Below, one piece after another: positions 36,863 through 45,840 of a DNA stretch of 49,112 bases. Below the pieces are notes generated by a model that saw only the letters and a program-made list of their open reading frames with translations, searched no databases and was not told the DNA's origin. The position numbers and the translations under genes are program-made. Positions within the stretch are counted from its first letter, which is position 1; every line of letters starts with the position of its first letter. The DNA is from an uncultured Pelagibacteraceae bacterium (GTDB lineage Bacteria > Pseudomonadota > Alphaproteobacteria > Pelagibacterales > Pelagibacteraceae): the NCBI GenBank assembly GCA_902595815.1, contig CACJRL010000007.1, forward strand, positions 27,501 to 76,612, read 5' to 3'.

Positions 36863-38081
36863 AGAAATCGACCTAAGTCTTGATAGAGTTAAGAACCTTT
36901 GTAAAAAATTAGGTAATCCACAGAATAAATTAAAATATATTTCTGTGGTTGGTACAAATGGTAAGTATTCAACTATACAGGCAGTAAGATCAATTTTAAA
37001 AACAGCTAATATAGATTGTAATATTTATACTAGCCCACATATTCAAAAAATTAATGAGAGATTTATTTTTAATGATGAAGAAATATCTGACGATAACTTG
37101 TCTAAGTTATTAATAGAAGTTGAAAATATTAATAATGGAGAGCAAATAACTTACTTCGAAATATTAACCGCAGCATATTTTTATCATTCAAGTAAATTCA
37201 AAGACAAAATAAATATTATAGAAAGTGGTCTATTTCATAGATTTGATGCAACAAATATTATAGATACTAATTTATCGAGTATTGTTACTTCAATAGGTCT
37301 AGATCATTTAGATTGGTTACCAAAAAATGAGCAGAATATTGAAAAAATTGTTTATGAAAAAACTTCATCCCTAGTAAACTCTACTATTGTAGTTAGCAAA
37401 CAAAGCTCAGATGAAACATTAAATTTAATAAAAAAATCAATTATTAATAATCAATCAAAAAAAATCATTTATAAAGATGATTTTAATTATTTATTAAACG
37501 AGAATGGTTTTATTTATTATGAAGATGAATATGGTGGTTTAAAATTACCAAAACCAAATCTTTTAGGTAATTTTCAAATTGATAATTGTGCAACTGCTAT
37601 TGCTACAGTGAGAAATTTAAAACTGGGAGTAAAAGATGAAAATATTAAAGAAGGTATTACCAGGATAAAAAGTATTGCAAGACTACAAGAGATTAAATCT
37701 GGAAAACTTAAAAATATTTGTAAGGATAATAGATTATATTTAGATGGTTCACATAATCCTTTAGGTGCTAGAGCGCTTAATGAATATTTAAACACTCTTG
37801 ATTGTAAAAAGCATTTAATTCTTGGAATGATGTCTAATAAAGATCACGAAGAATATTTAAGCAATTTTAATAATATATCTTCCATAACAACTATTGATAT
37901 TCCTAACCAACCAAATGCTATCAAAGGAAAAGATTTAAAGGAAAAATTAAATAAATATCCTAATGTTAGTTACAAAAAATCTATTGAAGAAGCTATTGAC
38001 TCTATAAATCCAGGTAAAGATGATTTGATAATGATAACCGGGTCTTTATATCTCGCTGGTGAGCTACTTAATTTGAATTAA
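36816..38081 (+). CDS. folC: Folylpolyglutamate / dihydrofolate synthase
   Basis: Adds glutamate to (dihydro)folate. The 421 residues start at an ATG 47 nt inside accD, chosen because the family N-terminus (LNRLQKLHPKEIDLSLDRV) begins there. The P-loop normally GTNGKGS reads GTNGKYS (46-52). Other motifs are intact: YTSPHIQKINERF, SIGLDHLDWL and LDGSHNPLGA. The stop overlaps convergent trxA by 4 nt. Last gene of the plus-strand chain. Confidence 0.94.
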   Translation: MKLQTILNRLQKLHPKEIDLSLDRVKNLCKKLGNPQNKLKYISVVGTNGKYSTIQAVRSILKTANIDCNIYTSPHIQKINERFIFNDEEISDDNLSKLLIEVENINNGEQITYFEILTAAYFYHSSKFKDKINIIESGLFHRFDATNIIDTNLSSIVTSIGLDHLDWLPKNEQNIEKIVYEKTSSLVNSTIVVSKQSSDETLNLIKKSIINNQSKKIIYKDDFNYLLNENGFIYYEDEYGGLKLPKPNLLGNFQIDNCATAIATVRNLKLGVKDENIKEGITRIKSIARLQEIKSGKLKNICKDNRLYLDGSHNPLGARALNEYLNTLDCKKHLILGMMSNKDHEEYLSNFNNISSITTIDIPNQPNAIKGKDLKEKLNKYPNVSYKKSIEEAIDSINPGKDDLIMITGSLYLAGELLNLN

Positions 38082-38398
38082 ATATTTTCTTTAATAAAAG
38101 CAACAATATCGCTCTTAGGTGTAGCTCCAACTTTGGTTGCTTTTAATTCGCCACCTTTAAATAAAAGCATTGTAGGAATTCCACGAACACCATACTTAGT
38201 GGGCATGTTAGGCTCTGAGTCTATGTCATGTTTTGCAATGACAATATCATTTGCCATCTCCTCTGAAATTTCCTCTAAAATTGGCCCTACCATTTTACAA
38301 GGTCCACACCATTCGGCCCAAAAATCTACTAAAACTGGTTTTTCGTTTTTTAAAACTTGTTCTTCAAATTTTTCGTCTGTAACTTTTAATGTTGCCAT
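38078..38398 (-). CDS. trxA: Thioredoxin
   Basis: Cytoplasmic thiol-disulfide reductant. 106 residues with the classic WCGPC active site (30-34), the cis-Pro segment RGIPTM, and no signal peptide. The folC-trxA neighbourhood is common in Alphaproteobacteria, though here they are convergent with stops overlapping by 4 nt. Confidence 0.97.
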   Translation of the reverse strand: MATLKVTDEKFEEQVLKNEKPVLVDFWAEWCGPCKMVGPILEEISEEMANDIVIAKHDIDSEPNMPTKYGVRGIPTMLLFKGGELKATKVGATPKSDIVAFIKENI

Positions 38399-38464
38399 AG
38401 ACTTTATATATAAATTAAAATTTTTTTATCAATAGTTAAAAGAGAAATGTTAAAATTATCCACA

Positions 38465-39898
38465 TTAAACATTTTCATACTTCTTCTGTATTGACATTGC
38501 ATACTCATTAAAATCGTCTAGCAGAACAAGCTTTTCATTGTCATTTTCATTAGTATATTTTTCTCTAAGTGTATCAATTTCTGTATAAAGTGTAGGAATT
38601 GTCCACCATTTTTCTTTCTTTTCACTCAAAATTCGCTTTGCAATTTCTCGTTTTATTGTTTTAAGCATGCTCTCTGGCAAAACTTCTGGTGCCTCTTGAT
38701 ATATGATTTTTTTTCCAAATCCTACTAAACGATCATCCTCAAATTTATCTAGTAATTTAAGTTTATCTTTCCATGATGCTGCATGCCATGCGGGAAATAA
38801 GGCAGTATCTTTGTTTGATGTAAATTTAGTATAAATACTTTCTTCAGCATATATATCTTCTTGTGTTTTAGACTGTTCTTTTTCTTCAGCTACTTCTCTT
38901 AATGCATGAAGTATATTTTGAGAAAATTTCTCATTATTTTTAACAACATCTGCTCTTTTATTGATTAATGACTTGTCCATAGCACAATAAGGTTCTACTT
39001 GCATACCGTATTTTGCATCTACAATAATTGGAGCCTTGTTAGATCTAATAGTTCTTAAGAACTTAGGAGACTTTTTCATTTCAACTTTTAGCTCATTTAT
39101 TGATAAATTTAATAAAGGTTCTATATCAATCCTTAAGTCGAATGCATAATACCAACCGGCATATATTGGATGCATACAGTATTTTTGATGAAGAGGTGCA
39201 ACTAGATGAAGTCTAGATTTACCATAATAATACTCATTAAGAGTAATAATTTCCCCTTTCTTAATTATAGTTTCAGTGTCAGATTTGTTCGCAGTTTTAA
39301 AAAAAGACTCCCAAGTATATGGTTGTTTTTTTTTAACAATATTTAAAACTTTAGCTGTCATTATACTATCACTTAAAGCACTATGGGCGTCAGTTGAATC
39401 AATACCTTGCATTCTAGCTAAGGACTCTAATTTGAATACTGCATTATTTTTTTCATTAAATTCTACTTCTAAAACTGAAGGATCAATTGCGTAAGCTGCA
39501 CGAGCAATATTAATACCATCATGTCTTTTGTTCGGAGCAGAATTTGTTAAATATGGATATCTTATCCCTTTAAAAAACTCTTTTCTTATCATTTCATCAT
39601 CAAATCCAATATTAGACCAACCAAGAAATACTGCGGGACTCCACTTTTTAAATATTTTTTCAACTTCTGCTAACATTTGATAATGAGAAAGATTAGTTTG
39701 AGTTAATTGCTTTATTGATGTCTTATTAACAATAAGCGCCATGGCCTGAAAGATTTCTCCTTCAGGTAAGCTGCATCTTAAATTAAATCTGTCTTTCTCT
39801 TTAAAATTCTCATCAACTAAAACTCCGCCAATTTCAATGATGCTCCCGAAGTCAGTGCTGGCGCTCGATGATTCTATGTCCCAAATTGCTAAATTCAT
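38465..39898 (-). CDS. sbcB: Exodeoxyribonuclease I
   Basis: 3'-5' single-strand DNA exonuclease of recombination and mismatch repair. The 477 residues match the E. coli length (475). The DEDDh set is visible: D7 and E9 (WDIES), GWSNIGFDDEM with D100/D101, and H172...D177 (AHSALSDS). The downstream SH3-like and helical domains include WESFF and FPAWHAASW segments. It is the upstream-lying neighbour of trxA and downstream of the nuclease at 40023-40709 on the same strand. Confidence 0.93.
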   Translation of the reverse strand: MNLAIWDIESSSASTDFGSIIEIGGVLVDENFKEKDRFNLRCSLPEGEIFQAMALIVNKTSIKQLTQTNLSHYQMLAEVEKIFKKWSPAVFLGWSNIGFDDEMIRKEFFKGIRYPYLTNSAPNKRHDGINIARAAYAIDPSVLEVEFNEKNNAVFKLESLARMQGIDSTDAHSALSDSIMTAKVLNIVKKKQPYTWESFFKTANKSDTETIIKKGEIITLNEYYYGKSRLHLVAPLHQKYCMHPIYAGWYYAFDLRIDIEPLLNLSINELKVEMKKSPKFLRTIRSNKAPIIVDAKYGMQVEPYCAMDKSLINKRADVVKNNEKFSQNILHALREVAEEKEQSKTQEDIYAEESIYTKFTSNKDTALFPAWHAASWKDKLKLLDKFEDDRLVGFGKKIIYQEAPEVLPESMLKTIKREIAKRILSEKKEKWWTIPTLYTEIDTLREKYTNENDNEKLVLLDDFNEYAMSIQKKYENV

Positions 39899-40022
39899 AA
39901 TTTTATCCTCAAATTAGCTAATATTTTATGGGTTTTTGGAAAGTTTTTTAAAGACTTAACCATTAGCATATAAACGATTAGCTCAGGTATTAATAACTCT
40001 TTTATGGATTGGTTAGTTAAAG
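39899..40022. other. Spacer between the MGME1-like nuclease and sbcB
   Basis: 124 bp without a gene. It must hold any separate sbcB promoter. An 11-nt tRNA D-arm-like string (GATTAGCTCAG, 39976-39986, plus strand) is present, but no stems around it can be completed. Nothing else stands out. Confidence 0.4.
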
Positions 40023-40709
40023 TCAAGATATATTATTCAATTCGTAAAACTTTTTAACCCTTCCTAAAAATAAATTTTGATACATTTCTAATTCAGCTCC
40101 CTCAATTTTAAATTCTTGGAATAAAATATCTTTAGTACATAATAATATTATACCCGCTTTCATATTAGTTCCGTGGACAGTATCATGTGCTAATGTATAT
40201 GCTCCTAATTGCAAAAAATAATCTTGAATGTAATCTACTTTTTTCGGTTTATTAGACTGTTTAAAATCTACAATGACATCTTTACCTTCGTATACTGCTA
40301 TCATGTCAGCTGTTCCAGCATATTGGTCTGGATAATATAAAGTTTCTTCCATTCCATATACTTCGTTAAGTCTTCCAATAATTCCTTTTTGAATTATTTC
40401 TTTAGCCATGTTTTTATATTGTTCATTACTCTCAAAAAAACTCTCATTAATTCTTCCTCTTAAATAGTCCTCAATATAAGAGTGCATAGAAGTGCCCCTA
40501 GATGACGCCTCTGTTTTAATTCTATTTGCTTCCTTAATACCTACTCTCGCTTTCCAATTTGCAAGAGCTGCCTTCTCTTCTTCAGACTTTGTAGTACTTA
40601 GAATAGTAGTAACACTTGGTAGTTTGTTCTCTCCTAATAAATATTTTCTGTATCCATCTTCAATTGACCTTGAAGACTTAGGATAATTAAATTTATTATT
40701 CCATTTCAT
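40023..40709 (-). CDS. PD-(D/E)XK exonuclease, MGME1/RecB-like
   Basis: Predicted single-strand DNA exonuclease. The 228 residues carry the complete RecB-type motif series: GTSMH (G72-H76), E121 (METLYY-like EETLYY), D135 in GTADM, D148-x-K150 in VDFKQSNKPK, and Q167xxxY171 (QLGAY). The VDFKxSxKPK string and the size resemble mitochondrial MGME1 and the genome maintenance exonucleases of T4-like marine phages. Neighbours are sbcB and rmuC, both DNA-end processing genes. Whether it is an ancestral gene or phage-derived cannot be settled here. Its base composition resembles its neighbours. Confidence 0.82.
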   Translation of the reverse strand: MKWNNKFNYPKSSRSIEDGYRKYLLGENKLPSVTTILSTTKSEEEKAALANWKARVGIKEANRIKTEASSRGTSMHSYIEDYLRGRINESFFESNEQYKNMAKEIIQKGIIGRLNEVYGMEETLYYPDQYAGTADMIAVYEGKDVIVDFKQSNKPKKVDYIQDYFLQLGAYTLAHDTVHGTNMKAGIILLCTKDILFQEFKIEGAELEMYQNLFLGRVKKFYELNNIS

Positions 40710-40733
40710 TAAATTTTTTGTAATAGAATTAAT

Positions 40734-41828
40734 TTAATTTTTTGCTTGTTTTGGAATATCCTCAAATTTCTCAACATTTTCTGTTTCAATAGCTTTTTCA
40801 ATTTGCTCGGGATCTTTTATATTTTCTAATGTTCTTTTAATTGATCTCGCATCTGTTCCAAATTTATCAACAACTGTCATTGCTTCTTCTAATTTTTTTC
40901 TGAGATTAACAATTCCATCAAAGTGTTTTGTAAATCTAGTACTTATTGTTTTTAAATGATCATATATTTCTGTTGCGTGTTTTTGAACTTTTAATGTTTG
41001 AAAACCCATGTGTAATGATTGTAGATACCCAGATAAATTATTTGGTCCCATAACAGTTACTTTATATTTTTTCATTAATTCTTGACTCAATAATTCTTTA
41101 GTATTTGGATCTTGATAATTAGATAACTCTAAAAACAAACTCTCTGTTGGCGCATACACAATTGCAAAATCAGTGGTTTTAGGTGGGACAACATATTTTT
41201 CATTTATACTCTTGGCTTTTTCTTTAAAAGCTTTTGCAAGTTTAGTTCTTGCATCCGCAATAGCTTTTTTATCGTCTTCTTGATGAGCATCTTGAATAGC
41301 TTTAAACCTCTCAACAGGAAAATGGCTATCAACCGGAACCAATACACCCTCTTGAAGTTTAATAGCAAATTCAACATTTTCGCTAGTTTCCTCCTTCATT
41401 TTAACATTTGAAAGGTACTGTGAAGAAGGTAGTAAATCCTTAATAAGTGAGCCCAGGCTGAACTCAGCTAAAGTTCCATACTTTTTGACTCCAGCTAAAA
41501 TTTTATTAATGCCTTTCTGACTTTCGTTTAAACTTTCAACTTGGGAATTAAAAGCTGCAACTTTCTCATCAACTTTTGTCAGAGCTGCTGTCATATCTTT
41601 CGTAACACCAGTTGAAAGATTGTTAAAAGATGAAGACATCGAACTTAAAGATGTATTTATAGTAGTATTTAAACTATCTTTTAATTTAATTATTTCGGCA
41701 TTTAGATTAGCTATCTCATCAGCTTTGTTTTCATCCTCTTTTTTTATATTTGATTTAATATTTAAATAAAGGATAGATAAAGTCGCTATTAATATTGAAG
41801 CTAAAATAATTATTAAAATTATATCCAT
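40734..41828 (-). CDS. rmuC: DNA recombination protein RmuC
   Basis: RmuC family, linked in E. coli to limiting inversion and recombination at repeats. The 364 residues have an N-terminal membrane helix (about 3-23), a coiled coil (about 28-105), and the RmuC core (about 110-330: EFSLGSLIKDLLPSSQY, VDSHFPVERF, VPPKTTDFAIVYAPTESL), itself a nuclease-like fold. The nuclease at 40023-40709 starts 24 bp downstream of it, so probably one transcript. Confidence 0.93.
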   Translation of the reverse strand: MDIILIIILASILIATLSILYLNIKSNIKKEDENKADEIANLNAEIIKLKDSLNTTINTSLSSMSSSFNNLSTGVTKDMTAALTKVDEKVAAFNSQVESLNESQKGINKILAGVKKYGTLAEFSLGSLIKDLLPSSQYLSNVKMKEETSENVEFAIKLQEGVLVPVDSHFPVERFKAIQDAHQEDDKKAIADARTKLAKAFKEKAKSINEKYVVPPKTTDFAIVYAPTESLFLELSNYQDPNTKELLSQELMKKYKVTVMGPNNLSGYLQSLHMGFQTLKVQKHATEIYDHLKTISTRFTKHFDGIVNLRKKLEEAMTVVDKFGTDARSIKRTLENIKDPEQIEKAIETENVEKFEDIPKQAKN

Positions 41829-41869
41829 GATTCGTATGTTACACTTACTTAATAATATTTAAAGTTTAT

Positions 41870-42541
41870 TTAAAACACTTTTAAGAGTTCAGCCTCTTTA
41901 TTTTTTTTTGGGGTCATTAAACACGCTTGAGATCTAAGAATTATTCCGTCTTTTAATATCCTTAATTTATTAGCTTTTAAGGTTGCTCCTGTTGAAGTTA
42001 TATCAGTTATAATTTCTGATGATCCAGTAAATGGATATATCTCTGTTGCGCCAAGACTCTTTACCAATTTAAATTGTGTAACTCCTCTTGAAAACATGAA
42101 TTCTCTAGTTAGATTAGGATATTTTGTTGCTATACGTAATCTATTTCTTTTTTTATCTTTAAATTCAAAAGCTATTTCTTCAAGATCAGGCATTGTCTGT
42201 ACATCTATCCAATCATCTGGAATTGCAACTACCAATGTAGCCTCTCCAAAATTGTACTTTTTTTTTACAATCACCTTTTTTTGAATATTAATTTCGCTTT
42301 CCTTTAATAAATCATATCCAGAGAAACCAATATCTAAAGATCCATCTGCAAGACGTTCTACTATCTCTCTAGCATGAAGATAATAAATAACTATATTTTT
42401 TTTTCCTTTGATAAATCCAAATAAGTCTCTCTCACCTCTTTCAGATAGAATTTTTAATTTCTTTTTTTTAAAAATATTTAATACTCCAGATCGCAAACGA
42501 CCTTTACTTGGAATTCCAATTTTAACGATGTTGTTACTCAT
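41870..42541 (-). CDS. hisG: ATP phosphoribosyltransferase catalytic subunit, short form
   Basis: First step of histidine synthesis. The 223 residues are the short HisG that lacks the regulatory C-terminus and needs HisZ, which is encoded two genes upstream. Motifs: IGIPSKGRL (8-16), DIGFSGYDLL and TSTGATLKANKLRIL. Its start overlaps the sulfotransferase stop by 8 nt, so translation is likely coupled to that gene rather than directly to hisZ. Confidence 0.95.
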   Translation of the reverse strand: MSNNIVKIGIPSKGRLRSGVLNIFKKKKLKILSERGERDLFGFIKGKKNIVIYYLHAREIVERLADGSLDIGFSGYDLLKESEINIQKKVIVKKKYNFGEATLVVAIPDDWIDVQTMPDLEEIAFEFKDKKRNRLRIATKYPNLTREFMFSRGVTQFKLVKSLGATEIYPFTGSSEIITDITSTGATLKANKLRILKDGIILRSQACLMTPKKNKEAELLKVF

Positions 42542-43379
42542 ATTTATATTTTACTAATTCTTCTTGAAATAAATTGTTCATTTTGTTTATTAAATTCTCA
42601 TTAAGTAATTTCTTATAATCATTATCTTTTCCTAAATTAAAAAATTTTATTTTTTCGTCAGAACCTTTTTTTGTAATTGCTTCTGCAAAACCTTTTTCGT
42701 CCTCTAGTTTTTTCAAATTATTAAAATTGCAATTTCTTATACATTTTAATGCTTTTTCTTTATTAAATTTTTCATCTGATTTAGAAATTTTATGTACGAA
42801 GTTAATAACATGTTTAAAAGTATTTAGTGCATCACTTTGTAGATCTTCATACCTTACAGTTAAAACTGGGTATAATTTATTATCTACCCATGATTTCTGA
42901 TTTAACTTCCATGAAAAAAGTGCTTGAAATCCTAAAAATCTCTCTTTTTCTTTAGAGACAATTCCTCTTTTTTCATCTGTCATAAATTGAAAAGCTTCAT
43001 CGACAGAAATTTGATAATGGTTTGATAATGAAGAGATTACATTCCTTGGATCTCTAATTATATAAATAACACCTACTGTATTTTCTTTATTAGTAAATTG
43101 ATTACCATCTATTTTACAAAGTGCATTATGGGTTTTAAAAAATTTCAAACCTTTGGATTGATTAATTTTTTCTTGCTCCTTTATCCAATACTTTGAAGTA
43201 TCGTGAGGCTGGTTAAATTTATCTAAATACTTTCTAAAATATTTGTTGCTTGGAAAAGAGTCTATTTTTTCTAAAAGTTCAAAATTAAAATCACCTTTTT
43301 CTGAAAAATAGTAATTTGCTATTAAAGATCTCAACCAAGTATTTCCACTTTTAGGATATGAAGCTAACCAAATTATCAT
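42534..43379 (-). CDS. PAPS-dependent sulfotransferase family protein
   Basis: Transfers sulfate from PAPS to an unknown acceptor. The 281 residues show the 5'-phosphosulfate loop YPKSGNTWLR (8-17), candidate catalytic His in FKTHNA (H84), and 3'-phosphate motif YIIRDPRNVISSLSNHY (106-122). These are the full cytosolic sulfotransferase set. It sits between hisZ and hisG with overlaps of 4 nt and 8 nt, so it is a fixed operon member although no role in histidine synthesis is known. Acceptor may be a lipid, sugar or small metabolite; not determinable. Confidence 0.88.
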   Translation of the reverse strand: MIIWLASYPKSGNTWLRSLIANYYFSEKGDFNFELLEKIDSFPSNKYFRKYLDKFNQPHDTSKYWIKEQEKINQSKGLKFFKTHNALCKIDGNQFTNKENTVGVIYIIRDPRNVISSLSNHYQISVDEAFQFMTDEKRGIVSKEKERFLGFQALFSWKLNQKSWVDNKLYPVLTVRYEDLQSDALNTFKHVINFVHKISKSDEKFNKEKALKCIRNCNFNNLKKLEDEKGFAEAITKKGSDEKIKFFNLGKDNDYKKLLNENLINKMNNLFQEELVKYKYE

Positions 43380-44431
43380 ATTTTTTCTAAGTTAATAGCA
43401 GCTCCAACAGCTGGTATATTTTTTTTAAAGCCAAGATTTTTAATTAAAGAATCGTATCTACCACCTCTAATATTTAATTTCTCATACTTCGATTTAATAT
43501 CGATCTTAAATACCAAACCAGTGTAATATTCGAGATGTCTTCCAAAAGAAGAATTAAATCTAACATTTAATTTATTAATTTTATTTTTAGTTATTGGAAA
43601 ATAATCATCCTGAACTCTAAGATTAATTTTATTTTTTTTAAAAAATAAATTTAACTTTTTAGATGCTTGATTAATAGGACATTCAATTTTTAAGTACTCT
43701 TTTAAAATTTTTACAACATTACTACCTTTTTTTGTTCTTCTTGGATCTTTAATTTTAGTGTCAAATCTTAATAATATTTCTTCTATTGATCTTCCAGCAA
43801 CTTCTTTTTTTTGATTTCCATTAATCATTTTAGAATATTTTTTTTTATCTATTTCTACAATTGTTGGATCGATATCAGAATTCGTCTCCAATCTTTTTAA
43901 TAAATCATTAAAATATTTTTCTCTCCAAAAATGACGTTGCAATCTTAGTTTCCATCTTGCTGGACAATCCAATTTATCTAACAAAAGCCTAAAAATTTCT
44001 ATGTTACCTATTACTAAATTTCCGCTTTTATATTTAATTTTTGATAATGCTTTAAGTGAAGTTTCTATTATTTTTTTATCGTCTTTTTTTTCAGTAAAAG
44101 ATCCTAATATTTCAAAACCAATTTGACTCCTGATAACAGAGTCTTTTTTATTTAATCCTTTTCTAAATGCTTGACCACTATAGAAAATTTTTTCACTAGT
44201 TTTCTTATTATTATTTAAATATCTAACACAAGATGCAATTGTTAAATCAGGTCTTAAACAAAGTTCATTTCCTAATTGATCATTAAAAGAAAATATAAAT
44301 CTTTTAAAATTTTCTCCTGATCTTTCCAATATTAAATTGGTGTCAATAACTGTATCAAGATCAATATATTTATATCCATTTGACTTAATTACTTTTAAAA
44401 TATTTTCAGATAAGTTTTTTGATTTCATCAA
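43376..44431 (-). CDS. hisZ: ATP phosphoribosyltransferase regulatory subunit
   Basis: HisRS-like paralog without ligase activity that pairs with short HisG. The 351 residues resemble a class II synthetase core (LCLRPDLTIASCVRYLN, GLVFKIDIKSKYEKLNIRGG) but lack the anticodon domain. It starts inside hisS: ATG at 44431 or the next codon 44428, an overlap of 23-26 nt. The pairing with hisG in the same transcript supports the name. Confidence 0.92.
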   Translation of the reverse strand: MMKSKNLSENILKVIKSNGYKYIDLDTVIDTNLILERSGENFKRFIFSFNDQLGNELCLRPDLTIASCVRYLNNNKKTSEKIFYSGQAFRKGLNKKDSVIRSQIGFEILGSFTEKKDDKKIIETSLKALSKIKYKSGNLVIGNIEIFRLLLDKLDCPARWKLRLQRHFWREKYFNDLLKRLETNSDIDPTIVEIDKKKYSKMINGNQKKEVAGRSIEEILLRFDTKIKDPRRTKKGSNVVKILKEYLKIECPINQASKKLNLFFKKNKINLRVQDDYFPITKNKINKLNVRFNSSFGRHLEYYTGLVFKIDIKSKYEKLNIRGGRYDSLIKNLGFKKNIPAVGAAINLEKI

Positions 44432-45836
44432 TCAGGTTCTCCTTATCAAATGTAACTTGAGTATTTTCAGATTTTTTCCATTCTTCTCTAGATAAATTTC
44501 TTGATGTTTCTTCTAAATTTGGGACTAATCTTTTTATAGTAATTTTATTATTTTTAAATTCATCATCTCCACAAAGAATTACAGCTGGCGAACTTCTTTT
44601 ATCAGCATATTTTAATTGAGATTTCAAACCTGAGTCTCCCAGATAAACTTCAGATCTTATATTTTGATTTCTAAGTTGTGATAACAATTCATAATAATTA
44701 GAGAGATATTTTTCATCTAAAACACATATTATTATTGGTGAATTATTTTTTACTTCAATTTTGTTTAACTGAACTAAAGCGTATAACAAACGATCAAGAC
44801 CTATAGATACACCTGTTGCAGATAGGTCTACTTTTTTAAACCGTGAAACTAAAGAATTATATCTTCCACCTCCACCAACTGATCCAAACTCCACCTCTTG
44901 GTTTTTTTGATTTTTAACTTTAAATGTTAAATTTGCCTCAAATATTGGGCCATCATAATATTCAAGTCCTCTAATAACTTCAGGAGAAAAAATTATTTGA
45001 TCAAAATTAGATGAATAACTTATTCCATCTAATACTTTATTTAATTCATCAACACCATCTTCAACTAATTTGTTTGGTATAGCTGACTTAATTTCATCTA
45101 AAGATTTCATATTTATAAAACTTACTATCTCTTCAGCTTGATTATCAGAGAGGTTTGCTCCAATAGTTTTATCACCAGATTTGTCTTCACGTCCTGTTGT
45201 AAGCAATTGTTTAACACCATCAGTTCCAACTCTATCAAGTTTATCAATAGCTCTCAAAACAGTAAGTTGTTGTTTGCTTTCTGAAATTTTTAAGTTTTCA
45301 ATAAGTCCTTGAATTAATTTTCTATTACTTAATTTGATTTGATATTGATTTTTTTCTAAGCCACAGAAATATAATGTGTCAGCTAAAAGATTGCACATCT
45401 CAGCATCTGCTAAAGGATTACTAGATCCAACAATATCACAATCAGCTTGTGTAAACTCTCTAAATCTACCAGGACCGGGTTTCTCATTTCGCCATACATT
45501 ACCAATCTGATATCTTTTAAAAGGATTTGAGATATTTAAATAATTTTGAGATACGTATCTTGCTAATGGCGCAGTTAAATCATAACGTAATGATATCCAG
45601 CTATTATTTTCCTCTTGAAAACCAAATACACCAGAGCTTGGCCTATCTTCATCTGGTAAAAATTTTCCTATATTTTCTGATATTTCAAAACTTGGGGTTT
45701 CTAGCTTGGAAAAACCAAATTTTAAAAAATTTTCCTCAATCTTAGCAATTAAATTTTCTTTTAACGCTAATTCTTTTCCGTATCTATCAACAAAACCCGA
45801 AGGGGTATTTGCAGACAATTTTTTTTCTTTATTCAT
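44406..45836 (-). CDS. hisS: Histidyl-tRNA synthetase
   Basis: Charges tRNA-His. The start is MNKEKKLSANTPSGFVDRYG (ATG at 45836); the open frame further upstream is only the tRNA-His gene and is rejected. The 476 residues carry class II motif 2 region FREFTQADCDIVG, the HisA motif GLEYYDGPIFE, VGGGGRYNSL, and a C-terminal anticodon domain. Remarkably the ATG lies 4 nt after the CCA of tRNA-His on the same strand, leaving no room for a separate ribosome site once the tRNA is excised. A TTG at codon 7 is a less likely alternative start. Confidence 0.95.
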   Translation of the reverse strand: MNKEKKLSANTPSGFVDRYGKELALKENLIAKIEENFLKFGFSKLETPSFEISENIGKFLPDEDRPSSGVFGFQEENNSWISLRYDLTAPLARYVSQNYLNISNPFKRYQIGNVWRNEKPGPGRFREFTQADCDIVGSSNPLADAEMCNLLADTLYFCGLEKNQYQIKLSNRKLIQGLIENLKISESKQQLTVLRAIDKLDRVGTDGVKQLLTTGREDKSGDKTIGANLSDNQAEEIVSFINMKSLDEIKSAIPNKLVEDGVDELNKVLDGISYSSNFDQIIFSPEVIRGLEYYDGPIFEANLTFKVKNQKNQEVEFGSVGGGGRYNSLVSRFKKVDLSATGVSIGLDRLLYALVQLNKIEVKNNSPIIICVLDEKYLSNYYELLSQLRNQNIRSEVYLGDSGLKSQLKYADKRSSPAVILCGDDEFKNNKITIKRLVPNLEETSRNLSREEWKKSENTQVTFDKENLIDEIKKLI

Positions 45837-45840
45837 TTTT

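Noticed and set aside
39976..39986. GATTAGCTCAG, a tRNA D-arm-like string near a phage-like nuclease, as a tRNA remnant or attachment site
   Set aside because: No acceptor, anticodon or T stem can be completed and no integrase is nearby; an 11-nt match is too little.
40023..41828. A prophage or recent mobile island around the MGME1-like nuclease
   Set aside because: No structural, integrase or transposase genes, no flanking repeats, and the base composition is like the neighbours.
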